From: Erythrobacter sp. NAP1
Lineage (GTDB): Bacteria; Pseudomonadota; Alphaproteobacteria; Sphingomonadales; Sphingomonadaceae
Assembly: GCF_000152865.1 (NCBI RefSeq)
Contig: NZ_CH672390.1
Coordinates: 992,001-1,056,000, forward strand
Direction: 5' to 3'
Length of the DNA stretch: 64,000 nucleotides
A program made the position numbers and the translations under genes. How positions within the stretch are numbered: position 1 is the stretch's first letter; the number at the start of each line of letters is the position of its first letter. The notes beneath the pieces were generated by a model. The model saw nothing but the letters and a program-made list of their open reading frames with translations. It made no database searches and was not told the DNA's origin. Positions 16,751 through 30,307 of this stretch are shown here, piece by piece.

Positions 16751-17437
16751 CTAGAGCCAGCTTGCAATCTGGCTCAGCGGCTTTTTCTTTAGCGCATGCG
16801 CGGGCACGGTCGCATCTTCGGTCGGGCGGCCCACCACCACAATCATCAGCGGCTTCTCCCACTCTGGCCGCTCGCACGCTTCGCGCAGGAAACCCATGGG
16901 CGAGGGCGTGTGCGTGAGCGTCGCGAGCCCCGCCTCATGCAACGTTGCAATCAGCATGCCGCAGGCAATACCAACGCTCTCGTTGACGTAGTAATTCTGC
17001 GTCTTGCCGTCTTCCTCGATTCCGCCCTTTCGTTGGGCGAAGACGACGATCAGGTAGGGCGCGGTTTCGAGAAAGGGTTTGTCCTCGTCGGTGCCTAGGT
17101 CCTTAAGCGCGCCAAGCCACTCATCGCTCGCCTTGGGATCATCGCCATCAACACCATAAAACCGTCGTTCCTCAGCTTCGGCAGCTTCGCGGATCGCGCG
17201 CTTCTTTTCCGGCGAGGATACGACGGCGAAATGCCAGGGCTGGTGGTTTGCACCGTTAGGAGCCGTTCCCGCCGCTTCGATCGCCGCTTCGATTGCCTCG
17301 CGCGGAACGGGCTCTTCGGAGAAATATCGACAGGTGCGGCGCTCTTTCAGCCGGTCGCGCAATGCCCGTGCGCGGGAAACGCTTTCGTCATCGGGCAGGG
17401 CTTCCAGCGTATAGGGGACTGTGTCGTGCTTTCTCAT
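16751..17437 (-). CDS. Iodotyrosine deiodinase-like FMN nitroreductase
   Basis: From ATG 17437 the product is 228 residues of the flavin nitroreductase fold: RRTCRYFSEEPVP (33-45) with FMN-phosphate arginines, TAPNGANHQPWHF (58-70), and GLATLTHTPSPMGFL near the C-terminus. The last motif marks the deiodinase-like branch. In mammalian deiodinase an active-site Glu, Tyr and Lys hold the substrate amino acid; Glu90, Tyr94 and Lys120 here match by spacing (ExxxY) and by context (DKPFLETAP against IKEYLDTAP). A reductive dehalogenase or a related quinone/phenol reductase is possible. It is divergent from the second coq4. Confidence 0.85.
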   Translation of the reverse strand: MRKHDTVPYTLEALPDDESVSRARALRDRLKERRTCRYFSEEPVPREAIEAAIEAAGTAPNGANHQPWHFAVVSSPEKKRAIREAAEAEERRFYGVDGDDPKASDEWLGALKDLGTDEDKPFLETAPYLIVVFAQRKGGIEEDGKTQNYYVNESVGIACGMLIATLHEAGLATLTHTPSPMGFLREACERPEWEKPLMIVVVGRPTEDATVPAHALKKKPLSQIASWL

Positions 17438-17483
17438 GGAATCCCTATTCCCGTTTCCGCGCCTCGATGGAAGTGGACTTTTA

Positions 17484-17501
17484 ACTGACATAAATGTAAG
17501 T
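17484..17501. promoter_or_regulatory. Candidate operator upstream of the second coq4
   Basis: ACTGACATAAATGTAAGT is a near-palindrome (ACT-ACAT and ATGT-AGT arms) between the nitroreductase start and the coq4 ribosome site (AGGAGG at 17510-17515). It matches the site before the first coq4, so the two paralogues and perhaps the divergent nitroreductase may be co-regulated. Confidence 0.5.
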
Positions 17502-17523
17502 TGCATTTCAGGAGGAAGTTCAA

Positions 17524-18315
17524 ATGGCCCTGATCGATCGTCCCCTCGTTGCCGACACCCGCGAGCTTACCGGGTTTCAGCCGCGCAAGGTGCTCTATCA
17601 CTTCGGCAAACTGGTCGAGGACAAGGAGGACACCGAACAGGTATTCCACATTATCGAGGCGACCAAGGGCAAGAAGAGCGTCCGCCAGGCGTGGGACTTC
17701 GTCCAGTCGCCAGAAGGCCAGCACTTCCTCAAAACCGAAGTCGATATTCCCTCCATGCTCGACGACCACGACCGCTGGGCGGACCTGCCCGAGAACTCGG
17801 TGGGCAAGCACTACATGGCATTCATGAAGCGCGAGGGCCTTACTGCAGCGGGCCTCGTCGCAGAGAGCCACAAATGGGCGCCGCCTGAGAGACTGCCGCA
17901 AGACCTTACGCAGTGGTACTTCGACCGCCTTCGCGACACGCATGATTTGTTCCACGTCCTGACCGGCTATGGCCGCGATGCGCTGGGAGAGGCGTGCCTT
18001 CTTGGTTTTTCCTACGCGCAGAACCACAATCGCGGCGTGCAGTTCATTGCTTTTGCAGGCGCGCGTCAGATCAAGAAAGTCTCTGGCACCAAGGCACCGC
18101 TCTATGCGGCGGTGCGTGAAGGCCAGCGGCTTGGGCGCGCCGCGAAGAAGCTCGCACATATGGATGTCGAGGCAGTCATGCGCGAGGACATCGGTGAAGC
18201 GCGGACGCGGCTCGGGATCGGGAAACCCGAAATCTACCGCGAATGCCTTCGTATCCTCGAAGCCGAGGGCAATGTCACGGCTGAGCTCACGCTGGGAAGC
18301 GCCAAAGCGGCCTAG
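17524..18315 (+). CDS. Coq4-family ubiquinone biosynthesis protein (second copy)
   Basis: This 263-residue protein has a strong AGGAGG site and the complete HDxxH-x11-E metal motif: His140, Asp141, His144 and Glu156 in THDLFHVLTGYGRDALGE, identical to the first copy over this stretch. Elsewhere the two paralogues differ widely, keeping short islands such as EGLTAAGLVAE and EIYREC/QYRECH. The duplication is therefore old rather than a recent tandem event. Both copies keep the metal ligands, so neither looks dead. It ends just before the converging MFS gene. Confidence 0.88.
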   Translation: MALIDRPLVADTRELTGFQPRKVLYHFGKLVEDKEDTEQVFHIIEATKGKKSVRQAWDFVQSPEGQHFLKTEVDIPSMLDDHDRWADLPENSVGKHYMAFMKREGLTAAGLVAESHKWAPPERLPQDLTQWYFDRLRDTHDLFHVLTGYGRDALGEACLLGFSYAQNHNRGVQFIAFAGARQIKKVSGTKAPLYAAVREGQRLGRAAKKLAHMDVEAVMREDIGEARTRLGIGKPEIYRECLRILEAEGNVTAELTLGSAKAA

Positions 18316-19561
18316 GTTTCCGCAGGGTCCGGCGCTGCCTTGATCCGAGATATGTTCCAGGCAGCGATCCCAAGCGCGGTCGCTCCGAAGAGCGCAGCCA
18401 GCAGATACGGCGCGCCCGGGAAATAGAGCCCTTCAGAATCAGCGAACGTGCCGAATGCGCGCGTCATGATCAGCGGGCCGATGATGCTGGTTATGCTCAT
18501 CGTGCTCGCAACCGCGCCCTGCAATTCGCCTTGGGCGTCGTCGGCGATCCGCTCGCTCATCATCTGCTGGATCGCCGGAAATGCCATAGCGCCGAGGCTG
18601 CCAATGACGATGCCGATAATCATGAAATAGCCAGCAGGCGCGAATGCGAACATCAGGTTTGCGGGAAGCGAAATGATGAAGCCGATCAGGACAGTTCGCG
18701 CTGCGCCGATCCGCGCGATTATCATTCCCGTGAGGCCGCCTTGAGTGACAGCCACCATGACGCCGTACAGCGCAACGCTAAGGCCGATCTGGAGCGTGCT
18801 CCAGCCAAAGACCAGCTCGGTGTGATAGGCCCACACGGATTGGTGCGATTGCGCGGCCATCTGCATGAAGAATATTACCGTCAGAAAGCCGAATACGACC
18901 GGATGGCGTGCCATCTGGATCAGAGTACCGAGCGGATTGGCACGCGTGATCGAGAAGCCACGGCGGCGACCTGAGGGCAGCGTTTCCTTCAGCAGCCAAT
19001 ATCCGGCGATCGCGCCACCAATGGCGAGCAAGGAAGCCGCGATGAATGGTAATCGCACGTCAATCGATCCGAGCAACCCACCGATACCGGGCCCGATGAC
19101 GAATCCGGCAGCGCCTGCCGCGCCCATGATCCCGAAGAACTTGCCGCGCTCTTCCGGCTCCGCAACGTCGGCGATGGCAGAGTTTGCTGCGGCCCAGCTT
19201 GCCCCCATAATGCCCGACAGGATTCGCCCCACGAACAGCCAGAACAGGGTCGGAGCCCACGCCATGATCGCGTAATCGACGCCGAGCATGAAGAGCGTGA
19301 ACAGCAGCACGGGGCGCCGCCCGAAGCGGTCTGATAGACCTCCGATGATGGGTGCGAAGGTGAACTGCATGACGGCGTAGGCGAACAGAAGCCACCCGCC
19401 GATCTGCGCCGTCTGGTCGAGCGTCTCGCCCGTCACTTCCTCAAGCAAGCCCGGAAGCACCGGCACAATCAGCCCGATCCCAACCATGTCGATGAACACG
19501 ATCAGTGCGACGAAGAACAAAGTCGTCGTGTTTGCATGAGGTTGGGCGGCATGCTCGCTCA

Positions 19562-19562
<1 letters not shown>
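18312..19562 (-). CDS. MFS transporter, TCR/Tet-like
   Basis: The 416-residue protein has about 12 membrane segments and the motif-A loop GGLSDRFGRRPVLL after helix 2, GRILSGIMGASWAAANSAIADV in helix 4, and GFVIGPGIGGLLG (motif C, typical of drug/proton antiporters) in helix 5. Such TCR/Tet proteins export tetracyclines or other amphipathic drugs, but sphingomonad chromosomal copies are usually of unknown substrate. ATG 19562 shares its first base with the TGA of the upstream DUF6122 gene, so the two are coupled. Confidence 0.88.
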
Positions 19563-22131
<2,569 letters not shown>

Positions 22132-22147
22132 GTCTGGGGCGCATAGG

Positions 22148-22822
22148 CTAGAGCCCCGCCGCAGCCAAGCCACCTCTCTGCATGAAATATCGATTCTCCC
22201 CCACCCAGACCGCGAAACCGGTGATCACCGCAAAGGCGGTGAGCGCCTGAAGATAGAAGAACAATCCTGCTTGTTCCGGATGAGGTCCAAACCAGTTCAC
22301 CATCTGCATCGCCAGCATCACCAGTATCAACAGGATCGGTTGCGCCACCGGGCCACGCGATTTGCTGCAATAGTAGAAGAAGGCGGCAAGCGTGATCCCG
22401 ATCTCAAGCGGTATTGCGACCTCGGGGAAATTCCACAGGCCAAGACCATAGGCCTTATCACCGCCGGCAATTGTCAGGTCAGGCGCGTGGACAAGCCAAT
22501 CGAGCGCCCAGTGCGACGCGACGACCAGTCCGGCGAGCAATCCCCCGACCGCGCTTCGGTGCCAAATCGCGACAATGAGCGCAAAGCCGAGCGCCCAGGC
22601 GCCGGTCCCCGCCAAACTGTGTGTGAATGGGTAATAGTACAGGTCAAGCGGAACCATGGCGGTGGCCGTGGGATCGACTCGCATTTTCTCCACCCCGACA
22701 ATCGCAAGCGTGAAAAAAGCCCAGTCAACAAGCTGTGCGGCCACGAAATATGTGCCCAGCTTTGGCCCACGAGAATAGGCTGCTGCGGCAATGAAAGCCG
22801 GTGCGAAATGCCCGATGAACAT
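22148..22822 (-). CDS. Integral membrane protein of unknown function (224 aa)
   Basis: Translation is placed at ATG 22822 ([20 protein letters not shown]), which makes a protein of six or seven membrane helices. Polar residues recur inside the helices: GHFAP near the start, [36 protein letters not shown]. This is similar to membrane metal-dependent hydrolase-like families. It lies between DUF2177 and purL on the minus strand, with 16 bases to the purL start. No specific function is supported. Confidence 0.65.
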   Translation of the reverse strand: MFIGHFAPAFIAAAAYSRGPKLGTYFVAAQLVDWAFFTLAIVGVEKMRVDPTATAMVPLDLYYYPFTHSLAGTGAWALGFALIVAIWHRSAVGGLLAGLVVASHWALDWLVHAPDLTIAGGDKAYGLGLWNFPEVAIPLEIGITLAAFFYYCSKSRGPVAQPILLILVMLAMQMVNWFGPHPEQAGLFFYLQALTAFAVITGFAVWVGENRYFMQRGGLAAAGL

Positions 22823-22848
22823 TGGAAAATCTTGCCCCCGATTTTTTC

Positions 22849-23253
22849 CTAGCTCGTGAAGCGCAAAGTCGCCCAAGTTGCAACAGCGCTTGCAGTGCCT
22901 GTCGCAAATGCTCCCCACATGATGTCTATGACGCTGATCTTGGTTGCCCAAACCTTTAGCACCGCTTGGCTGGTTAGATCATACGTCGCGTAACAAAGTG
23001 CGCCGAGTAGGACGCCATTGATCAGAGCGGTGGTAACTTGTCCGGTCTCAAGCCCCGGCTTGATCGCGAAGTATGTCATCCCCGCGAGGTAAAGGAAGTA
23101 GAATGCGACTGCAGGTGCAGCGCGAAATTCGTCTGCCATGATCTCGCCGATCACAGGGCGATAGAAATTGTCGCCGGCCCAACGCAGCCAGACGGCATCG
23201 AGCGCGCCAAAAACGACGGCTGCGCAAGCATAGGCGATCAGAAACTTGGTCAT
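22849..23253 (-). CDS. DUF2177 family membrane protein
   Basis: The 134-residue protein has four membrane helices and the family marks GALDAVWLRWAGDNFYRPVIGE (16-37 region), FYFLYLAGMTYFAI, and GALCYATYDLTSQAVLKVW followed by DIMWGAF. This conserved pattern is DUF2177; its function is unknown. It is the first gene of the minus-strand run leading into purL, and its promoter must lie in the short gap shared with the divergent xseB. Confidence 0.85.
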   Translation of the reverse strand: MTKFLIAYACAAVVFGALDAVWLRWAGDNFYRPVIGEIMADEFRAAPAVAFYFLYLAGMTYFAIKPGLETGQVTTALINGVLLGALCYATYDLTSQAVLKVWATKISVIDIMWGAFATGTASAVATWATLRFTS

Positions 23254-23304
23254 TAGAAATCTCTCATTCGAAGGTGGCCTTGACCGCGCCCACGCGCAGC
23301 GTCA

Positions 23305-23586
23305 ATGCAAGAACCCATGGATGAGGGAACGAGTTCCGGATCGGAACAGATGCAAATCAGCGAGATGAGTTTCGAGCAGGCGCTTCAGGCGCTCGAAGAG
23401 ATCGTCACGCAGCTTGAGCGCGGCGACGTGCCGCTCGACAAGTCTATCGACCTTTACGAACGCGGCGAGCGGCTTCGTGCCGCCTGTCAGGATCGGCTCG
23501 ATGCCGCGCAGGCCAGAATTGAAAAGATCGTAGCGGGTGCTGATGGTAAGCCCACAGGCACAGCGCCGCTCGACGGGGGCAACTGA
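23305..23586 (+). CDS. xseB: Exodeoxyribonuclease VII small subunit
   Basis: XseB is the small partner of XseA in the nuclease that degrades single-stranded DNA. The 93-residue protein contains the family core MSFEQALQALEEIVTQLERG, PLDKSIDLYERGERLR and CQDRLDAAQARIEKI. The first ATG (23305) lacks a good ribosome site, so ATG 23317 or 23350 may be the true start; the core is unaffected. It directly precedes ispA, a common pairing in proteobacteria. Confidence 0.92.
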   Translation: MQEPMDEGTSSGSEQMQISEMSFEQALQALEEIVTQLERGDVPLDKSIDLYERGERLRAACQDRLDAAQARIEKIVAGADGKPTGTAPLDGGN

Positions 23587-23587
23587 T

Positions 23588-24502
23588 ATGGCTCTCGCAA
23601 GTGTCGAGAATGACGTGCTGGGTGATGCGCTCAAAAGGGTGCAGGGCGAGATCGATTCCGTTTTCGACGCCTTTCTGCCGGTCCCACATGACACAAGCGC
23701 GAGGCTGGTCGAGGCGATGCGCTACGCCGCGATGGGCGGCGGCAAACGGGTCCGCCCGCTGTTGCTCGTCAGCACCGCGGAATTGTACGGCGTTGACCGC
23801 ACCGCTGCGCTTTGTGCCGCTGCGGCGGTCGAGGCGATCCACGTTTACTCGCTGATCCACGACGACTTGCCATGCATGGATGATGACGACCTTCGTCATG
23901 GCAAACCCACGGTTCACAAGGTTTATGACGACGCGACAGCGGTTCTCGCTGGCGACGCGCTCCATGCGCTTGCCTTCGAAATCCTCGCTGACAGCCAGAC
24001 CAGCGCCGATCCCTTCGTTCGCAGCGAGCTGATCGCAACTCTCGGTAAGGCGAGCGGCATGGGCGGTATGGCGGGCGGCCAGATGATGGACATGGTCGCT
24101 GATGAGGAGGGCGTAGAATACGACCTTCGGACCATCACCCGTCTGCAACAGCTAAAGACCGGCGCCTTGCTGGCAGCAAGCGTCGAGATGGGCGCCATCC
24201 TTGGCAAGGTTGCCCCGGAAGGCCGCGCCCACCTCAGGGCCTATTCACGCGACATCGGGCTCGCGTTCCAGATCGCGGACGATCTGCTCGATGTCGAAGG
24301 CGACGCCGACAAGGCAGGCAAGGCGCTGCGCAAGGACGACGAGCAGGGCAAGCAAACCTTCGTCACACTGATGGGCGTCGACAAGGCTCGCGAACAGGCC
24401 CGCGCTCTGGTCGATCAGGCGGTCGCGCATCTTTCCAGCCACGGTAGCGAGGCGGACACGTTGCGCGCGCTGGCTCGGTTCATTGTCGAGCGGGACCGAT
24501 AG
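23588..24502 (+). CDS. ispA: Farnesyl diphosphate synthase / geranyltranstransferase
   Basis: IspA extends DMAPP with IPP to farnesyl diphosphate, the precursor of ubiquinone side chains, undecaprenyl phosphate and carotenoids. The 304-residue protein has the first Asp-rich motif DDLPCMDDDDLRHGKPT, the basic GGGKRVRP substrate loop, and the second motif QIADDLLDVEGD. ATG 23588 lies one base after the xseB stop, so the genes are co-translated. The usual downstream dxs is absent; coaD follows instead. Confidence 0.95.
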   Translation: MALASVENDVLGDALKRVQGEIDSVFDAFLPVPHDTSARLVEAMRYAAMGGGKRVRPLLLVSTAELYGVDRTAALCAAAAVEAIHVYSLIHDDLPCMDDDDLRHGKPTVHKVYDDATAVLAGDALHALAFEILADSQTSADPFVRSELIATLGKASGMGGMAGGQMMDMVADEEGVEYDLRTITRLQQLKTGALLAASVEMGAILGKVAPEGRAHLRAYSRDIGLAFQIADDLLDVEGDADKAGKALRKDDEQGKQTFVTLMGVDKAREQARALVDQAVAHLSSHGSEADTLRALARFIVERDR

Positions 24503-24550
24503 GAGCACGAAGCCGGTCGACAGAATCCGGCGTTTCATGAGGACGTAGCT

Positions 24551-25063
24551 ATGACCAGCCGTATCGGAATCTATCCGGGCACCTTCGACCCGATTACGCT
24601 TGGCCATGCCGATATCATCCGGCGCGGGTCCAAGCTGGTGGACGAGCTCATCATCGGTGTGACGACCAATCCTTCGAAGAATCCCATGTTCTCGACCGAC
24701 GAACGCTTTGCGATGGTTGAACGCGAGGTGGCCGCGCTCGGCCTCGACAATGTGCAGGTGGTCGGATTCAACGCGCTTCTCGTGAAATTCGCGCAGAAAC
24801 AAGGTGCGAATGTCATCATCCGTGGTCTGCGCGCCGTTGCCGACTTCGAATACGAGTACCAGATGGCTGGCATGAACCAGCAGCTGGATGAGGATATCGA
24901 GACCGTATTCCTTATGGCGGATGTCTCGCTTCAGCCGATCGCATCCAAGCTGGTGAAGGAGATCGCTCTTTATGGGGGCGACATCACCCCCTTTGTCAGC
25001 GCGCCAGTAAAAGACGAAGTGATCGCCCGCGTCGACAAGATCGGACGTAAAGGCGATTACTAG
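24551..25063 (+). CDS. coaD: Phosphopantetheine adenylyltransferase
   Basis: CoaD couples 4'-phosphopantetheine to AMP to give dephospho-CoA. The 170-residue protein has the nucleotidyltransferase motif GIYPGTFDPITLGH (5-18), IRGLRAVADFEYEYQMAGMN and FLMADVSLQPIASKLVKEIA, with ISSSxVR replaced by LQPIASKLVKE as in many alphaproteobacteria. Length and start are normal. Confidence 0.96.
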   Translation: MTSRIGIYPGTFDPITLGHADIIRRGSKLVDELIIGVTTNPSKNPMFSTDERFAMVEREVAALGLDNVQVVGFNALLVKFAQKQGANVIIRGLRAVADFEYEYQMAGMNQQLDEDIETVFLMADVSLQPIASKLVKEIALYGGDITPFVSAPVKDEVIARVDKIGRKGDY

Positions 25064-25174
25064 AGCTGGTGACGGCGGCGCACTCATTCATTGAAGTGTC
25101 AGCCTGCGACCGTTAGACGCTTCAACCTGACTTTTCTCATTGCAACAAGACCGTTCGGACCCGTGAAGACACCC

Positions 25175-25885
25175 ATGTTCAAGAAGACCCTCGGCTCGCT
25201 CGCCGCACTCGCCGTTCTTTCGGCCTCATCCGCTGCTTTCGCACAGGAAGTTGACGAAGCGCTCAAGGACAACCGCGACGAAGGTGCTGTCGCTGAAGAA
25301 GTCGACTCGCGCACTTTCCCACCGGTTGAATTCGATGCAAGCGTGAAGCCTGACAATATCTGGGTGCTCGACCTGTCGAATGGTGAGCGGGTGAAGATCC
25401 GCCTCATGGAAGAATGGGCGCCCAAGCATGTCGAGCGCATCAAGACGCTGACCAAGGAAGGTTTTTACGACGGCGTGGTGTTCCACCGCGTGATCGATGG
25501 TTTTATGGCGCAGGGCGGCGATCCGACCGGTACGGGGCAGGGCGGCTCGCAGCTTCCCGATCTGGAGGAAGAATTCAATCCGATGCCGCATGTTCGCGGC
25601 ACTCTCTCAATGGCCCGTGCGACGGATGAAGACAGCGCGAACAGCCAGTTCTTCATCGTGTTCTATCCGCGCTTCAGCCTCGATAAGCGCTACACCAATC
25701 TTGGCCGTGTGATCGAGAACATGAAGGCGGTCGATGATATCAACCGCGGAGAGCCGCCGCAGAATCCGACCCGCATTTTGCAGGCATCGCTTGCCAGCGA
25801 CAACAAGCCTCCGGTGTCAGCAGCTCCCGCGGCTCAGCCTGAACAGGATATCACTGCCGATCTGTTGAACGCTCCGCTCCAATAA
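25175..25885 (+). CDS. Exported cyclophilin-type peptidyl-prolyl isomerase
   Basis: ATG 25175 begins a classical signal peptide (MFKKTLGSLAALAVLSASSA, cleavage near AFA-QE at 23-24), so the 236-residue protein should act in the periplasm. The cyclophilin domain shows DGVVFHRVIDGFMAQGGDPTGTG, GTLSMARA, SANSQFFIVF and YTNLGRVIENMKAVD, including the catalytic Arg of FHRVI and the QFF segment. A short Ala/Pro/Gln-rich tail follows. It would assist folding of envelope proteins. It lies between coaD and queA. Confidence 0.9.
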   Translation: MFKKTLGSLAALAVLSASSAAFAQEVDEALKDNRDEGAVAEEVDSRTFPPVEFDASVKPDNIWVLDLSNGERVKIRLMEEWAPKHVERIKTLTKEGFYDGVVFHRVIDGFMAQGGDPTGTGQGGSQLPDLEEEFNPMPHVRGTLSMARATDEDSANSQFFIVFYPRFSLDKRYTNLGRVIENMKAVDDINRGEPPQNPTRILQASLASDNKPPVSAAPAAQPEQDITADLLNAPLQ

Positions 25886-25979
25886 TCGGCGCAGCGTTAA
25901 GCTTCGTTCGGAGTGCCAAGCGGCCTAGGCCGCGCACAGGCTTTGCCAACCATAAGCTAAGCGACTATGGGCGCGGGCC

Positions 25980-27017
25980 ATGCGCGTTGACCTGTTTGAC
26001 TTCGAGCTTCCCCAGGAAAGGATAGCCCTGCGCCCAGTGCGGCCGCGCGATGCTGCGCGGATGCTGGTCGTGGAAGGCTCGCAAGGTCCGCTCGCCGATC
26101 ACGGTGTGAGCGACCTGCCCTGCCTGCTTCGCCCTGGCGATGTGCTCGTCTTTAATGACACGCGGGTCATTCCCGCGCAGCTTGAAGGCCGTCGTTCGGG
26201 GGGTGAAGCCAAAATCGGCGCGACCTTGCACAAGCGCATTGACCTTCGCCGCTGGCAGGCCTTCATCCGCAACGCCAAGCGCGTGAAAGAAGGTGACCAT
26301 CTGGTCTTTGGTGGCGGCGTAACGGCCATTGCAGAGAAGCGTCACCGCGACGGTTCGATGACCCTGCTGTTCGAAGGGACCGAGCCGGTGGAAGTCCTGC
26401 TCGACCGCGCAGGCACTATGCCGCTTCCTCCCTACATCGCCCAGCGGCGCGGGGTCGATGACCAGGACCAGAGCGATTATCAGACCATGTTTGCCGCAGA
26501 AGACGGCGCGGTTGCTGCTCCTACGGCCAGCCTCCATTTCACGACCAGACTGGTGTCAGCCCTCGACCACGCCGGGATCAAGCGCGAGATGCTGACGCTC
26601 CACGTTGGCGCGGGTACGTTCTTGCCGGTCAAGGCCGAAGACACCAAGGACCATCAGATGCACTCCGAATTCGGGCGCATCAACGCGGGTACGGCTTCAC
26701 GCATCAACGAGGCCCGCGCCGCAGGTGGCCGCGTGATTGCCGTGGGTACGACTTCGCTGCGCCTGCTTGAAAGTGCAGCGGGCGAGGATGGTAAGCTCCG
26801 CGAATTTGCAGGTGACACGGATATCTTCATCACCCCCGGCTACCCGTTCCGCGTGGTCGACGGATTGATGACAAACTTCCATTTGCCCAAATCGACTTTG
26901 ATGATGCTTGTCAGTGCCCTCATGGGCCGCGAGCGCATGATGGAAGCGTACGAGCATGCCATCGCGCAAAATTATCGTTTCTACTCCTATGGAGATTCTT
27001 CGCTGCTTCTCCCCTGA
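25980..27017 (+). CDS. queA: S-adenosylmethionine:tRNA ribosyltransferase-isomerase
   Basis: QueA adds the epoxycyclopentane ring to preQ1 in tRNA, using the ribose of S-adenosylmethionine, in the queuosine pathway. The 345-residue protein begins [19 protein letters not shown] and has [34 protein letters not shown] and [17 protein letters not shown], all family hallmarks. It heads a run queA - ABC ATPase - ABC permease - tgt that encloses the two tRNA-modification genes. Confidence 0.97.
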   Translation: MRVDLFDFELPQERIALRPVRPRDAARMLVVEGSQGPLADHGVSDLPCLLRPGDVLVFNDTRVIPAQLEGRRSGGEAKIGATLHKRIDLRRWQAFIRNAKRVKEGDHLVFGGGVTAIAEKRHRDGSMTLLFEGTEPVEVLLDRAGTMPLPPYIAQRRGVDDQDQSDYQTMFAAEDGAVAAPTASLHFTTRLVSALDHAGIKREMLTLHVGAGTFLPVKAEDTKDHQMHSEFGRINAGTASRINEARAAGGRVIAVGTTSLRLLESAAGEDGKLREFAGDTDIFITPGYPFRVVDGLMTNFHLPKSTLMMLVSALMGRERMMEAYEHAIAQNYRFYSYGDSSLLLP

Positions 27018-27066
27018 GAGACTGGCCGACGTGCTTGCAATCGCGGCGCGCTGTGCCACATCGCGC

Positions 27067-28016
27067 ATGATGAGCGATACGATCCTTGAGATAAGCGGCC
27101 TTACCAAGGTCTACGCGGGCGGCACCAAAGCGCTCGACAACGTTGATCTCTCAATCCGGAAGGGTGAGATTTTCGCGCTGCTCGGCCCTAATGGCGCGGG
27201 CAAGACGACGCTTATCGGCGCGGTTTGCGGTATCGTGCGGCCAAGCAGCGGCACGATCACTGCATTCGGGCATGACCTTTCGAATGACTGGCGCAAGGCG
27301 AGGGCACGAATTGGCCTGGTCCCGCAAGAACTCTCGACCGACATGTTCGAGACTGTCTGGCGTGCGGTATCGTATTCGCGCGGCCTCTTTGGCCACCCTC
27401 CTGATAAAGCGCGGATCGAGGAGATCCTTCGATCGCTGTCGCTGTGGGAGAAGAAGGACAGTCAAATCCGCGAACTGTCTGGCGGGATGAAGCGCCGCGT
27501 GCTGATCGCAAAGGCTTTGGCGCATGAGCCTGAATTGCTCTTTCTTGATGAGCCCACTGCCGGCGTTGACGTGGAACTGCGCAAGGGCATGTGGGAACAG
27601 ATCTCGGCCCTGCGCGAACGCGGTACCACCATTATTCTCACAACTCACTATATCGAGGAAGCCGAACTCATGGCCGACCGCGTGGGGATTATCCGGGGCG
27701 GCAAGATCCTGATGGTCGATGACAAGGCCGCGATGATGAAACGAATGGGTACGACAGAGGCCGTGTTCCAGCTCGCCGAGCCGTTGAGTGAACTTCCCGC
27801 AAGCATCGCCGAATTCCCCGTTTCGTTGACCGACGATGGCAAGGAGCTTTGCTATCGAGGCGGTGACGGGTCGGGCAGCGGCAGCGAGCAGGTCGCGGCG
27901 CTGACCAAGGCGCTGATCGCGGCAGGGATCGACTATCGCGGGATCGACATTCACGATTCCTCGCTTGAGGACATCTTCGTCGACCTCGTCTCCGCGCGCG
28001 AAGAGGAGACGGCGTG

Positions 28017-28017
<1 letters not shown>
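27067..28017 (+). CDS. ABC transporter ATP-binding protein (ABC-2 exporter type)
   Basis: The protein has Walker A GPNGAGKTT, the Q-loop VPQELSTDM, the signature LSGGMKRRV, Walker B LLFLDEPTAGVD, and the H-loop TTHYIEEAE, then a C-terminal extension of about 80 residues ending LEDIFVDLVSARE. The latter is usual in the drug/polysaccharide-exporter subclass. The start is at one of two adjacent ATGs (27067 or 27070). The TGA stop overlaps the permease ATG. Substrate is unknown; its place between queA and tgt is discussed as a finding. Confidence 0.9.
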
Positions 28018-29908
<1,891 letters not shown>

Positions 29909-29962
29909 ATTCTTGGGCCGGCGGCCTCGACAAACGCTGCGCTTCGGGCCAATGGCGCTTGC

Positions 29963-30277
29963 ATGAGTGATTTCACTGCGAAACTTCCCGACGATTGCGA
30001 AACGATGATCGACGTCCGCGAAGGCGTCGACGCTACCGATCGCGCACTGGTCGAGCTGCTGGATCGCCGGTTCGGCTATATGCGCGCAGCTGCCCGGATT
30101 AAGCCAACGCGCGATGCCGTGCGTGATGAGGAGCGCAAAGCGAGCGTCATCAATGCAGCTGTCGCCGATGCCGAAAGCCGAGGGATCCCCGGCGACGTGA
30201 TCGCCGACATCTGGGAGCGGCTTGTCGAGGGTTCAATCGCTTACGAATTCGTCGAGTGGGATCGCATCAGGGACTGA
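29963..30277 (+). CDS. Chorismate mutase, AroQ type
   Basis: The 104-residue all-helical protein matches short chorismate mutases, which turn chorismate into prephenate for Phe/Tyr synthesis. It has the pattern VREGVDATDRALVELLDRRF (first helix with the substrate Arg), MRAAARIKPTRDAVRDEERK, and VIADIWERLVEGSIAYE. It could also be a salicylate-type PchB homologue, which shares the fold; no siderophore genes are nearby. It lies 54 bases after tgt. Confidence 0.85.
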   Translation: MSDFTAKLPDDCETMIDVREGVDATDRALVELLDRRFGYMRAAARIKPTRDAVRDEERKASVINAAVADAESRGIPGDVIADIWERLVEGSIAYEFVEWDRIRD

Positions 30278-30307
30278 CCTGTGGTGCTCGCTGCCACGAT
30301 GGCGGAT

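Noticed and set aside
25920..25933. Perfect palindrome GCGGCCTAGGCCGC as terminator
   Set aside because: The stem has almost no loop and no T-run; probably chance in GC-rich DNA.
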